Source: SIG299 sp045531955 (GTDB taxonomy: Bacteria > Bacillota > Clostridia > Lachnospirales > Lachnospiraceae). From it: a stretch of DNA of 64,000 nt. The notes under the pieces were generated by a model. The model was not told the DNA's origin. It searched no databases and saw only the letters and a list, made by a program, of their open reading frames with translations. Shown here in pieces: positions 35,361-44,300 of this stretch; within the stretch, counting starts at the first letter, position 1; each line of letters opens with the position of its first letter. The translations under genes and the position numbers were made by a program. The stretch covers positions 124,001-188,000 of the forward strand of contig JAZSFC010000043.1 in assembly GCA_045531955.1 (NCBI GenBank). The letters run 5' to 3'.

Positions 35361-36305
35361 TTATGCTTTTTCAAAGATTCTAAGCTTTGCGCTTTTTGAT
35401 CTTGAGTTCATTTCCAGTTCTTCCTCCGACGGAAGAATCGGTTTTCTTGTAATTACCTTTCCTTTGCTCTTTTTCCCGCACATGCAAACCGGAAAAGACG
35501 GCGGACAGGTACATGGATTTTCATTTTCCCTAAACTTTAATTTTACAATTCTGTCTTCCAAAGAATGAAATGTGATTACACACAATCTTCCTCCCGGAGC
35601 CAATAAATCAATCATGGCATCCAGTGTATTTTCCAGCACTTCCAATTCACGATTCAGCTCAATCCGGATTGCCTGGAATGTTTTCTTTGCCGGATGACCT
35701 GTGTTCATACGGATTTTTGCAGGAACCGCCGCCTTTATAGCTTCCACCAGTTCAAAGGTTGTTTCCAGTGGTTTTTCCTGTCGCATCCGGACAATGTGCT
35801 TTGCTATGTTCTTTGCAAACTGGTCTTCTCCGTAATCCTTTATCATCCGGAATAATTCCATTTCGCTGTACTCATTTACAATATCCTTTGCGGTTTTTTC
35901 CATCCGGTTGTCCATTCTCATATCAAGAGGTGCATCCACCTTGTAAGTAAATCCACGTTCTGCCGTATCCAGCTGGTAGGAAGAAACACCAAGGTCTAAC
36001 ATAATACCATTTACCGTATCAATGCCAAGATTTCTCAGCACCTCCGGCATAGACTCATAATTGCTTCTTACTACCGTAACAAACGGAAAGTCCTTTAAAC
36101 GTTCTCCTGCTGCTGCGATAGCATCTTCATCCTGGTCAATTCCAATGAATCGTCCCTGACCTTGCAACTGCTCACAAACGCTTTTTGCATGTCCTGCACC
36201 TCCGAGAGTACCATCTACATAGATTCCACCCGGTGTTACATTTAAACCATCTACTGTTTCTTTAAACAATACGGATATATGTTTGAATTCTTTTTCTCCG
36301 TTCAT
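35361..36305 (-). CDS. rsmH: 16S rRNA (cytosine-1402-N4) methyltransferase RsmH
   Basis: 314 residues. RsmH (MraW) methylates N4 of C1402 in 16S rRNA at the ribosomal P site. Signatures: HISVLFKETVDGLN at the start, YVDGTLGGAGHAKSV (SAM site), GIMLDLGVSSYQLD, ERGFTYKVDAPLDMRM and the C-terminal LCVITFHSLEDRIVK. It lies directly after mraZ, its constant partner. Confidence 0.98.
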   Translation of the reverse strand: MNGEKEFKHISVLFKETVDGLNVTPGGIYVDGTLGGAGHAKSVCEQLQGQGRFIGIDQDEDAIAAAGERLKDFPFVTVVRSNYESMPEVLRNLGIDTVNGIMLDLGVSSYQLDTAERGFTYKVDAPLDMRMDNRMEKTAKDIVNEYSEMELFRMIKDYGEDQFAKNIAKHIVRMRQEKPLETTFELVEAIKAAVPAKIRMNTGHPAKKTFQAIRIELNRELEVLENTLDAMIDLLAPGGRLCVITFHSLEDRIVKLKFRENENPCTCPPSFPVCMCGKKSKGKVITRKPILPSEEELEMNSRSKSAKLRIFEKA

Positions 36306-36320
36306 AACCTGTTCCTTTCT

Positions 36321-36749
36321 TTAGAAGCTAAGACCAAATTCCGACATATGCTCTGCTACGTCATCCATATTGTCATAACAATCATTTTCTTCCCAACGTT
36401 CCTTGCTCCAAACTTCAATCTTGGAAAGGACACCGACAAACACTACTTCTTTTTCTAATCCGGCAGCCATACGGAGTTTAGACGGAATCAAAAATCTTCC
36501 CTGCTTGTCCACCTCACAGGAGGCTGCACCGGCCATGAAATAACGTTGAAGTTTTCTGGCTTCTTTAGTTCCCGGAAGTTTTTTTAATCCTTCCACGAAA
36601 TTTTCCCATTCGTCGTAAGAATATACAAAAAGGCAGCCATCCAATCCCTGGGTTACTACGAAGTTCTCACCTAACGCCTCACGAAATTTGGACGGAACAA
36701 TGATACGTCCTTTTTCATCAATCGTATGATTATATTCACCCATGAACAT
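36321..36749 (-). CDS. mraZ: Transcriptional regulator MraZ
   Basis: About 142 residues. MraZ is a ring-forming AbrB-like DNA-binding protein that controls its own dcw operon. Two SpoVT/AbrB-type repeats are visible: FMGEYNHTIDEKGRIIVPSK and SCEVDKQGRFLIPSKLR. The frame opens at a GTG (36758) inside the ribosome site; the ATG at 36749 lies eight bases after GGAGG and gives the standard MraZ length, so I use it. A ten-base-period box array just upstream is its likely operator. Confidence 0.96.
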   Translation of the reverse strand: MFMGEYNHTIDEKGRIIVPSKFREALGENFVVTQGLDGCLFVYSYDEWENFVEGLKKLPGTKEARKLQRYFMAGAASCEVDKQGRFLIPSKLRMAAGLEKEVVFVGVLSKIEVWSKERWEENDCYDNMDDVAEHMSEFGLSF

Positions 36750-36791
36750 CCGGCTCACCTCCTCCGTATTTGTATTATGTGACTAAAACCG

Positions 36792-36847
36792 CTCCACTTT
36801 ACTCCATTTTCACCCACATATACTATCCTTTCCTCCATTTTACTCCA
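36792..36847 (-). promoter_or_regulatory. MraZ box array (autoregulatory operator)
   Basis: Read on the minus strand, TGGAG or TGGGT boxes recur every ten bases: 36843-36847 and 36833-36837, then after a 21-base step 36812-36816, 36802-36806 and 36792-36796. Each unit approximates RTGGAGTAAA. MraZ of E. coli is known to bind direct TGGGN repeats with five-base spacers, which is the same period. A -10-like TAGTAT lies between the two groups (about 36819-36824), so bound MraZ would cover the promoter. Confidence 0.7.
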
Positions 36848-36873
36848 CTTTAGTGAAAATAGCAAGCAAAAAA

Positions 36874-36915
36874 TGCATAAAAAAAGAACATATCATGTAT
36901 TTTTGATATGTTCTT
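36874..36915 (-). terminator. Intrinsic terminator after lgt
   Basis: A perfect 12-base-pair stem (AAGAACATATCA with TGATATGTTCTT, 36884-36915) is followed on the minus strand by TTTTTT. It separates lgt from the mraZ promoter region. Confidence 0.85.
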
Positions 36916-36926
36916 CCCATTATAAA

Positions 36927-37844
36927 TTATTTATTTGTTTTCTTTCCCGAAGAAAGTTTTTTCGGCTGTGCTTTTTGAAGCTGCAAATACTGTTTCATCT
37001 GCTCATATAAAACAAACGCTCCGATCAAAACAAGTCCCAATGCAATCATATGTTCAATAGAAAACCTGCTTCCCATGATTTTTTGGGAATCAAGCCGGAT
37101 AAACTCCATCCCAAATATCATAGCACCATAGCCCATTAAATACACCGAAAGAATGATGCCGTTCATTTTTTTCAATTTCCAAAGTAATAACAACACAAAA
37201 AGTAATATCAGCATTAGTATTGTTTCATATAGTGCAACCGGATGTACCTGCAGAAAATCTCCCTGTATCATTTTGGAAGAAGTTCTGCCCAGTGTAACAG
37301 CTTTAGCATCCACATCCCAAACGGATACCTGCATTGCAAAAGTACCATCTGAATAGGTACCCAACATATTTCTTCCAAAAAAACATCCGATTCCCGCCAG
37401 AATTTGTCCGCAAAGAATTCCCGGCATTGCCGTATCACATATTTGCAGCCAGGAAAGCTTTTTTTGTCTGCAGTAAAGATAAGACACCAGCAATCCTGCA
37501 ATAATTGCGCCTCCGACAGACATTCCCCCGTCACCGATATCAAATACACTTCCCTGATCAGAAATGAAATACTGCCAATGGCTGAGGACATATCCTACTC
37601 TGGAACCGATTACCCCCGCAAATACCATCCGTATGGCAAGATCTAAATAATGCTCTGTGTTTTGTTCTGTTTTCTTTGCCAGACGCTCTGTGATAAACAA
37701 TCCCAAGAACATGGCTGCTGCAATGCATATTCCCACCAGGGAAATGTGTATACCGAATATTTCAAAACCTTTTACCAGTTTTTCGATATGCAAATCCAAT
37801 CCCGGAAAATTCACCGGACCGCCTGTTGTTAAAAAGATTACCAA
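36927..37844 (-). CDS. lgt: Prolipoprotein diacylglyceryl transferase
   Basis: About 305 residues, with seven hydrophobic segments. Lgt moves a diacylglyceryl group from phosphatidylglycerol to the lipobox cysteine of prolipoproteins; at least three such lipoproteins are encoded in this window. Family motifs: GSRVGYVLSHW, GGMSVGGAIIAGL and QVHPVALYE. The open frame begins with a TTG at 37868, but AAGGAG lies seven bases before another TTG at 37844, giving the N-terminus MVIFLTTGG; I prefer that start. It follows ychF. Confidence 0.94.
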   Translation of the reverse strand: MVIFLTTGGPVNFPGLDLHIEKLVKGFEIFGIHISLVGICIAAAMFLGLFITERLAKKTEQNTEHYLDLAIRMVFAGVIGSRVGYVLSHWQYFISDQGSVFDIGDGGMSVGGAIIAGLLVSYLYCRQKKLSWLQICDTAMPGILCGQILAGIGCFFGRNMLGTYSDGTFAMQVSVWDVDAKAVTLGRTSSKMIQGDFLQVHPVALYETILMLILLFVLLLLWKLKKMNGIILSVYLMGYGAMIFGMEFIRLDSQKIMGSRFSIEHMIALGLVLIGAFVLYEQMKQYLQLQKAQPKKLSSGKKTNK

Positions 37845-37874
37845 ATCTACTCTCCTTATACGAAGCAAATTGCT

Positions 37875-38972
37875 TTATACGTTAAAACGGAATAATACAA
37901 CATCGCCGTCCTGTACTACATACTCCTTACCTTCTGAGCGTACAAGACCTTTTTCTTTTGCTGCATTAAAACTGCCACACTCGGTCAGGTTTTCATAACT
38001 TACAATTTCTGCACGGATAAAGCCACGCTCAAAGTCACTATGGATTTTGCCCGCAGCCTGAGGAGCCTTGGTTCCGCGTGTAATTGTCCAAGCCTTAGTT
38101 TCCTTCGGACCAGCTGTTAAATAACTAATCAGACCAAGGGTATGATAGCTGGCACGAATTAACTTCTCCAGACCGCTTTCGGTTAAACCAAGGTCATCTA
38201 AGAACATCTTCTTATCTTCCTCATCCAGTTCCGCAATTTCCTGCTCGATTTGAGCGCAGATAACAAACACTTCAGAACCTTCACCTGCGGCAAATTCCTG
38301 TACCTTCTGAACAAAAGCATTGGATGCACCTTCATCTGCCAGGTCGGAATCCTTTACATTTGCGGCATAAATTACCGGCTTACCGGTTAACATATTATAT
38401 TCTGCATAAAACGCTGCTTCTTCCTCATCTAAAAGTTCAAAAGATTTCGCCATTTTTCCTGCTTCCAAATGTTTCTGAAGACGTTCAATCATGGCTGCTT
38501 CCTTAGCTAAAGACTTGTCATTCTTTGCGCCACGGATTACTCTGGACGCTCTTCTTTCCAGAACTTCCATGTCAGAGAAAATAAGTTCCATGTCAATCGT
38601 CTCGATATCTCTTACCGGGTCAACAGAACCTTCTACATGAATAATGTTGGAATCTTCAAAACAACGTACCACGTGGACAATAGCATCTACTTCCCTGATA
38701 TTTGCAAGGAACTGGTTACCAAGACCTTCTCCCTTGGAAGCTCCCTTAACAAGTCCTGCAATGTCTACGAATTCCACAACAGCCGGAACCACTTTTTCAG
38801 AATCATACAGTTTTCCGAGCACATCCAGTCTTTCATCCGGAACAGGAACGATACCAACATTCGGATCGATGGTACAGAACGGATAGTTTGCAGATTCTGC
38901 TCCTGCTTTTGTTAATGAGTTGAATAATGTACTTTTACCAACATTTGGTAATCCTACGATACCTAATTTCAT
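37875..38972 (-). CDS. ychF: Redox-regulated ATPase YchF
   Basis: 365 residues. YchF is an Obg-family P-loop protein that prefers ATP and associates with ribosomes. Motifs: GLPNVGKSTLFNSL, EFVDIAGLVKGASKGEGLG, FLANIREVDAIVHV, the unusual G4 AANVKDSD, and a C-terminal TGS domain (WTITRGTKAPQAAGKIH to VLFRFNV). AAAGGA lies about 12 bases before the ATG. Confidence 0.97.
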   Translation of the reverse strand: MKLGIVGLPNVGKSTLFNSLTKAGAESANYPFCTIDPNVGIVPVPDERLDVLGKLYDSEKVVPAVVEFVDIAGLVKGASKGEGLGNQFLANIREVDAIVHVVRCFEDSNIIHVEGSVDPVRDIETIDMELIFSDMEVLERRASRVIRGAKNDKSLAKEAAMIERLQKHLEAGKMAKSFELLDEEEAAFYAEYNMLTGKPVIYAANVKDSDLADEGASNAFVQKVQEFAAGEGSEVFVICAQIEQEIAELDEEDKKMFLDDLGLTESGLEKLIRASYHTLGLISYLTAGPKETKAWTITRGTKAPQAAGKIHSDFERGFIRAEIVSYENLTECGSFNAAKEKGLVRSEGKEYVVQDGDVVLFRFNV

Positions 38973-38999
38973 AATGCTTTTTTTCCTTTCTTACTTCCC

Positions 39000-39647
39000 T
39001 TATTTATCCCGAGATTCCACAACAATAAAGGTTCCTTTAGAAAACTCCACTTTTGCTTCCTCTTCTGTAATTTCATTACTGATTCCCAGTGTCCTCTCAC
39101 GATAAAACGTAAGCCGTTCTACCGGATATTTAAAACCTGTGAGTGTAACTTCTTCTACCGTTTCCGTAAGCGGAAGCAAAGAAAGAAAGTTTCCTCCGGT
39201 ATTCTTTCGTTGTAATACAAAACTCTTGTTTTTTAGATACAATCGGTTGTTTTCATTAAGGATTTCAGCGTAGACACCCTGCTTTAATAATCTTTCCAAC
39301 AAAAAGATATTGCCAAGACTATGATCAAGCCTTGAGCCTGTAGCCCCGAAAAACACCAGTCTGTCACACCCCGCATCCATTGCGGTTTCAATCGCCAATT
39401 CAGTATCTGTCTGATCTTTTTCCGGTGGATGCCGCAAAATAATCTCTTTATCATAGTGTTCCAACAAATCATGGTTCACTGTATCAAAATCACCCACAAT
39501 AAAATCCGGTTTTATTCCCAACTGATGGGTAATTTCTAAAGCGCCGTCTACAACTATCCTAAGTTGTCCCGGATGGCTGTCCAGATAATCTGCCAAAAAT
39601 GCTTCATCCAAAACACCACCGGTAATAATGCAAGCACACTTACTCAT
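39000..39647 (-). CDS. thiN: Thiamine diphosphokinase
   Basis: 215 residues. The enzyme makes thiamine diphosphate from thiamine and ATP. Motifs: IVVDGALEITHQLGIKPDFIVGDFDTV, HPPEKDQTDTELAIETA and FFGATGSRLDHSLGNI. It overlaps the end of rpe by eight bases, implying translational coupling. It closes the priA-to-rpe block, as in many Firmicutes. Confidence 0.93.
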   Translation of the reverse strand: MSKCACIITGGVLDEAFLADYLDSHPGQLRIVVDGALEITHQLGIKPDFIVGDFDTVNHDLLEHYDKEIILRHPPEKDQTDTELAIETAMDAGCDRLVFFGATGSRLDHSLGNIFLLERLLKQGVYAEILNENNRLYLKNKSFVLQRKNTGGNFLSLLPLTETVEEVTLTGFKYPVERLTFYRERTLGISNEITEEEAKVEFSKGTFIVVESRDK

Positions 39648-40305
39648 GATACACTTCCCTCATCTGCCGGTAAAAAGCATCCATATTCTCTTTTATATTC
39701 CCTCTAAACACCGCAGTTCCTGCAACTACCACATTAACACCGGCTTCCATAACTTCTTTTACATTTCCAAGATGAATTCCGCCGTCCACTTCCAAATCAC
39801 AAGCCGGATTCTGCTCATTTATCATGCGGCGTACTGCCTTAATTTTCTCCAGAGTATAAGGTATAAATTTCTGCCCGCCAAATCCCGGATGCACCGACAT
39901 AAGCAAAATCAAATCAACTTTTTTTATCCATGGCTCCACTACCGAAACATCGGTATCCGGACTTATCGACATGCCAACCTTACAGCCGGACTCCCGGATT
40001 TTTAATACGGTCGCTTCGATATCTTCACATGCTTCTGCATGAATAGTAATCAAATCTGCCCCTACCCGCTTGAACTCCTCAATATAACGTATTGGTTCCT
40101 GCACCATCAGGTGAACATCAAAAAACAAATCGGTTGACGGACGGATACTTTCAATTACTGGCATTCCGAAAGAAATACTTGGTACAAAAAGACCATCCAT
40201 AACATCTACATGAAGCCAGTCGCCGCCTGCAGTTTCAATCTCTTTAATTTGTTCTCCCAGCCTCGTAAAATCAGCCGCCAGCATAGATGGTGACAAATGA
40301 AACAT
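39640..40305 (-). CDS. rpe: Ribulose-phosphate 3-epimerase
   Basis: 221 residues. Rpe interconverts ribulose 5-phosphate and xylulose 5-phosphate in the pentose phosphate pathway. TIM-barrel signatures: LSPSMLAADFT, LHVDVMDGLFVPSISFG, VHLMVQEPIRYI, LMSVHPGFGGQKFIP and LEVDGGIHLGN. AAAGGGAG precedes the ATG. It lies after rsgA. Confidence 0.98.
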   Translation of the reverse strand: MFHLSPSMLAADFTRLGEQIKEIETAGGDWLHVDVMDGLFVPSISFGMPVIESIRPSTDLFFDVHLMVQEPIRYIEEFKRVGADLITIHAEACEDIEATVLKIRESGCKVGMSISPDTDVSVVEPWIKKVDLILLMSVHPGFGGQKFIPYTLEKIKAVRRMINEQNPACDLEVDGGIHLGNVKEVMEAGVNVVVAGTAVFRGNIKENMDAFYRQMREVYHE

Positions 40306-40326
40306 AATAATTCTCCCTTTTCCCGA

Positions 40327-41211
40327 TTAGTAACGGTATTTCTCTTTTTCTTTTAGTTCTTTATAAAGCTGCAGATAGCTGAGATACCTTTGTTTAGATA
40401 CCAATCCCGCTTTTCCTGCCTGCTTTACGGCACAATCCGGTTCATTTTGATGAACACACCCCCGGAACCGGCACTTTCCTTCATGCGGATAAAATTCCGG
40501 AAAAAAGTGCTTTAATTCCTCCGCTTGTATATCTTCCAGTTCCAACGAACTGAATCCCGGAGTATCCAGGATATAGGTATCATCGTTTATCCATATAAAC
40601 TCCGAATGTCTTGTAGTATGCTTTCCGCGCCGGATTTTTTCACTGACAGCACCGGTTTCCATAGTAACTCCCGCCTGTAGCAAATTCACCAACGTAGATT
40701 TCCCCACGCCGGACGGACCTGCCAACACCGTGGTTTTATGTTCCAGCAGTTTAGCAATTTCCTCCGTACCTTTCTTTCCTTTTGCAGAAAGAAAGCGGAT
40801 TTCGTAACCGGAGTTACGATATCCGTTTTCTATTTTTTTACACTCTTCTTCTGATATTAAATCTGTTTTATTGAAACAGATAATCACAGGAAGCTTCTGT
40901 CTTGTCATTAAAATCAGAAAACGGTCCAGTAAGCCAAAATTCGGTTCCGGGTCCTTCGCCGCAAACACAACCAGTGCCTGGTCTGCATTAGCAACTGCCG
41001 GACGAATCAGTTCACTTTTCCTTGGCAGAATATCCACAAGGGACGCCAGTTTTTTTTCTTCATCTAAAATTTCCAGTTCTACATCATCCCCTACCAAGGG
41101 CTTGATTTTCTGATTGCGGAAGATGCCTTTGGCTTTACATTCATAGACATCGGCACCTGCCGTATGCACATAATAGAATCCCGCGATTCCTTTAATAATT
41201 TTTCCTGTCAC
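40327..41211 (-). CDS. rsgA: Ribosome small subunit GTPase RsgA
   Basis: 294 residues. RsgA is a circularly permuted GTPase that checks late 30S maturation. An N-terminal OB fold is followed by permuted motifs: G4 CFNKTDL, G1 AGPSGVGKSTLVN and G3 DTPGFSS. The C-terminal zinc site is CRFRGCVHQNEPDC. The start is GTG at 41211, sharing one base with the prkC stop codon TAG, so translation is coupled. Confidence 0.97.
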   Translation of the reverse strand: MTGKIIKGIAGFYYVHTAGADVYECKAKGIFRNQKIKPLVGDDVELEILDEEKKLASLVDILPRKSELIRPAVANADQALVVFAAKDPEPNFGLLDRFLILMTRQKLPVIICFNKTDLISEEECKKIENGYRNSGYEIRFLSAKGKKGTEEIAKLLEHKTTVLAGPSGVGKSTLVNLLQAGVTMETGAVSEKIRRGKHTTRHSEFIWINDDTYILDTPGFSSLELEDIQAEELKHFFPEFYPHEGKCRFRGCVHQNEPDCAVKQAGKAGLVSKQRYLSYLQLYKELKEKEKYRY

Positions 41212-43532
41212 TATTCTGTAAACTCCTGTAACTCAACCAGCCATTCATCTACCATCATACCGTCATCTCCAACAAAGAGATATACGTATGCAAAGCCCTC
41301 TTCCAGACCCGGATAGTCCTTTGCATTTAATTTAAAGTAGAATCCGTCTTCCGGATATGCCGCGTATGATATATCGCCTTCTGCTACAGTATATGCCACA
41401 TTATCACCCTGTCTGATTTCGATATAGTAGAATACGGTTTCTCCTTCATACATCGGTTTTTCTTTGCCGGAGGTATTTAAGGATAACGGATAATAAGTTT
41501 CTGCCGCCTGGGTCGGTTCCGGTGTTGGCTCCGCAGTAGGTTCCGGGGTCGGTTCCGGTGTTACGGTAGGTTCTTCAGGCTCTCCCGGTTCCGGTGTAGC
41601 CATCGGTTCTGTGGTCTCGTTTGGATCCGGTGTTGGTTCAGGCGTAGGTTCTGTAGTAACATCAGGATTGTCAACCGGAACATCGGTCGGTGCCGGTGTA
41701 GCCGTTGCTGTTGCAGAGCCTTTGCTTACTACAACGTTTACTGCAGTTCCGGACAAAACGGTATCCTCTACTGCCACATCCTGACGCATAATAAACCCTT
41801 CCGCAAATACTTCAGAAAAATCTTCCGTAGTTTCGCCAAGAACAAGACCTTTTTCCTCTAATGCAGTTCTTGCTTCTTCGATAGTTTTTCCTACCAGATT
41901 CACCATCTGGACATAGGTAGGATTTTTACCGGTACTTACCACAATGGTAATGGTATCACCTTCGTAAATTGTTTCACCAAAAGCCGGTTCCGTACGGATA
42001 ACCAGACCATTAGACATTTCTTCGCTGGATTCATAGGAAGGCATTACAATAAAGCCCTTCTGCTTTAAGAACTGGGTAGCATCTTCCTGGGTCATACCTG
42101 TAATGCGGTCTACTGTTAAAGGCTCCTTACCCGCACTAATGGTAAGCTTAACCGTAGCATCCATGAGTACATCCACTTCAGCCAACGGATACTGGCTGAT
42201 AACCGTACCCTTTGGTTCATTACTGTAATCTTCCCGCTCTAAAATAACCGTAAAGTCTTCTGACTTTAACTTTAACAGATTCTCAGCATCTTCAAAAGTA
42301 TATCCCTTTAAATTCGGCATCTTAATGGTACCGATTGGTGTCGGAGTCGGACTGGAGGTTGGCGCAACCGTTGCCGTTATTGTAGGCGAAGGTGTTGGTG
42401 TCGGCTGACCGTTAAACAAATCAGCAATACCAAAAAATCTGGCTGCCAGATAAATTATTCCGCCGGTAAGTGCAATAGCAACAATAATACTACCTATAAT
42501 CACAACTTTTTCCCAGGTGGAATTAATACTGTCTAATTCTTCCTCTTCTTCCTTTAACACCTGACTCTTACCCTTTTGACGGTTGTCATAATTGGTTACA
42601 GGAGATTTTGCCGCTGTAGTCCGGATTACTTCCACTTCGTTTTCCGTAAACATTTTCGTTGGATTATCCGGCACATAGCCATTTGCAGCAAGCTTAACAA
42701 AATCACCTTCCGGATTAGTAATGGAACGTTTTAAGTCTACAATTAATTCAGATGCAGATAAATAACGGTTTTCCGGACGTTTCTGCATACATTTCTGAAC
42801 AATACGGTCCAAGCTGTACTGTACGGCAGGAACAAGCTCTCTCACCGGCTGCGGCTCGCTTTGGATATGAAGAAGCGCTACGGAAACCGTATTTTCACCC
42901 GCAAACGGCAAAGTTCCGCTTAACATTTCATATAAAGTGACACCTAAAGAATAGATATCGCTCTTTTCATCACAATAGCCACCCCTCGCCTGTTCAGGAG
43001 AAAGATAATGCACGGAACCAATGGCATTCTGCGTATATGTATTTGCAGAAACAGCCTTTGCAATACCAAAATCGGCAACCTTTACCTTACCTTCTCTGGA
43101 AATCATAATATTCTGAGGTTTAATATCTCTGTGGATAATATGATTATTGTGCGCAGCTTCCAAGCCCTGGGCAATCTGAATAGCAATACCCACAGCTTCT
43201 TTAATGGCAAGGCGGCCTTTTTTCTCGATAAATTTCTTTAAGGTAATACCCTCAACCAATTCCATTACAATATAATGAAGACCATTATCTTCACCGACAT
43301 CATAGACGCTTACAATATTCGGATGAGACAAACCTGCTGCGGACTGTGCTTCACCACGGAACTTAGTGATAAAGTTCTTATCTCCGGAATATTCCTGCTT
43401 TAAAATTTTAATTGCAACATAGCGGTTTAAACGGTGACATTTTGCTTTATAAACATCTGCCATTCCGCCCGAACCGATTTTTTCGATAATTTCGTATCTA
43501 TCATCACTGATATACATACCGGGTTTAACCAT
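41211..43532 (-). CDS. prkC: Serine/threonine kinase PrkC with PASTA domains and an extra C-terminal domain
   Basis: About 773 residues. The cytoplasmic kinase domain has GSGGMADVYKA, Lys in AIKILK, HRDIKPQNIM and DFGIAKAV. A transmembrane helix at about 345-368 leads to three PASTA domains that bind muropeptides or lipid II. A Thr/Pro/Glu-rich spacer of about 80 residues (repeats of TPEPTPEPT type) then carries a further domain of about 90 residues (from YYPLSLNTSG to the end) that is not PASTA. The frame opens at 43544, but GGAGG five bases before the ATG at 43532 marks the start. The cognate phosphatase stp lies just upstream. Confidence 0.95.
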   Translation of the reverse strand: MVKPGMYISDDRYEIIEKIGSGGMADVYKAKCHRLNRYVAIKILKQEYSGDKNFITKFRGEAQSAAGLSHPNIVSVYDVGEDNGLHYIVMELVEGITLKKFIEKKGRLAIKEAVGIAIQIAQGLEAAHNNHIIHRDIKPQNIMISREGKVKVADFGIAKAVSANTYTQNAIGSVHYLSPEQARGGYCDEKSDIYSLGVTLYEMLSGTLPFAGENTVSVALLHIQSEPQPVRELVPAVQYSLDRIVQKCMQKRPENRYLSASELIVDLKRSITNPEGDFVKLAANGYVPDNPTKMFTENEVEVIRTTAAKSPVTNYDNRQKGKSQVLKEEEEELDSINSTWEKVVIIGSIIVAIALTGGIIYLAARFFGIADLFNGQPTPTPSPTITATVAPTSSPTPTPIGTIKMPNLKGYTFEDAENLLKLKSEDFTVILEREDYSNEPKGTVISQYPLAEVDVLMDATVKLTISAGKEPLTVDRITGMTQEDATQFLKQKGFIVMPSYESSEEMSNGLVIRTEPAFGETIYEGDTITIVVSTGKNPTYVQMVNLVGKTIEEARTALEEKGLVLGETTEDFSEVFAEGFIMRQDVAVEDTVLSGTAVNVVVSKGSATATATPAPTDVPVDNPDVTTEPTPEPTPDPNETTEPMATPEPGEPEEPTVTPEPTPEPTAEPTPEPTQAAETYYPLSLNTSGKEKPMYEGETVFYYIEIRQGDNVAYTVAEGDISYAAYPEDGFYFKLNAKDYPGLEEGFAYVYLFVGDDGMMVDEWLVELQEFTE

Positions 43533-43569
43533 ACTTACCTCCATCTGCGTATGTGATATTAAATATCAT

Positions 43570-44298
43570 TTATATATGAATCAGGACCAGAGATATGTTA
43601 TCTCTTCCCCCATTTTCATTGGCTAATCCAATCAGCTTTGCAGCCTTTTCCTCCAAGGAAGCTTCCTGTGCGAGCACCACTTCCTTTATGGTGGAATCCT
43701 CTACCATATTAGTAAGACCATCTGAACAGAGAATAATATAATCTCCTGCTTCAAGCTCTACTTCGAAGAAATCGGGAACCGCCTGTTCAATTGCCCCTAA
43801 AGCCCTGGTAATCACATTTTTTTCAGGATGGTTTTTTGCATCTTTCCTATCAATTTCTCCACGGAGAATTTTTTCTTCTACTAAGGAATGATCCTGTGTG
43901 ATCTGCCTTATGGTTCCTTTTTCATTCAAAAGATATAAACGGCTGTCTCCGATATTTAAAACATAAAGGCTTCCTTCGGATATGCTGGCTGCTACAAAAG
44001 TTGTTCCCATACCTTCATAATCCGAATCTGCCAAAGCTTCTTTTATCAGACGTTCATTTACCGCCCGGATGGCACCTTCCATGGAACCGATAATAGTTCG
44101 CGCTTTTTGTTCTTTTAACTCTTTTTCAAACTCGGTTACACTGTAACGGGACGCAAAATCTCCGGCTTTGTGACCACCCATACCATCTGCCACTATGTAA
44201 AGATTCGGCAATAACCCTACGGCATTATCATTACAATATACATAATCCTGATTTACTTCACGTCGAATTCCGACATCTGTCATTCCGAATGATTCCAC
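43570..44298 (-). CDS. stp: PP2C-type serine/threonine phosphatase
   Basis: About 242 residues. Stp reverses PrkC phosphorylation. The metal-binding motifs are visible: REVNQDYVYC, VADGMGGHKAGDFAS, LNIGDSRLYLL, TQDHSLVEE, ILCSDGLTNMV and GGRDNISLVL. The frame extends to 44361 inside rlmN, but GGAGGAATAACC before the GTG at 44298 marks the start, two bases after the rlmN stop. Confidence 0.95.
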   Translation of the reverse strand: MESFGMTDVGIRREVNQDYVYCNDNAVGLLPNLYIVADGMGGHKAGDFASRYSVTEFEKELKEQKARTIIGSMEGAIRAVNERLIKEALADSDYEGMGTTFVAASISEGSLYVLNIGDSRLYLLNEKGTIRQITQDHSLVEEKILRGEIDRKDAKNHPEKNVITRALGAIEQAVPDFFEVELEAGDYIILCSDGLTNMVEDSTIKEVVLAQEASLEEKAAKLIGLANENGGRDNISLVLIHI

Positions 44299-44300
44299 GG

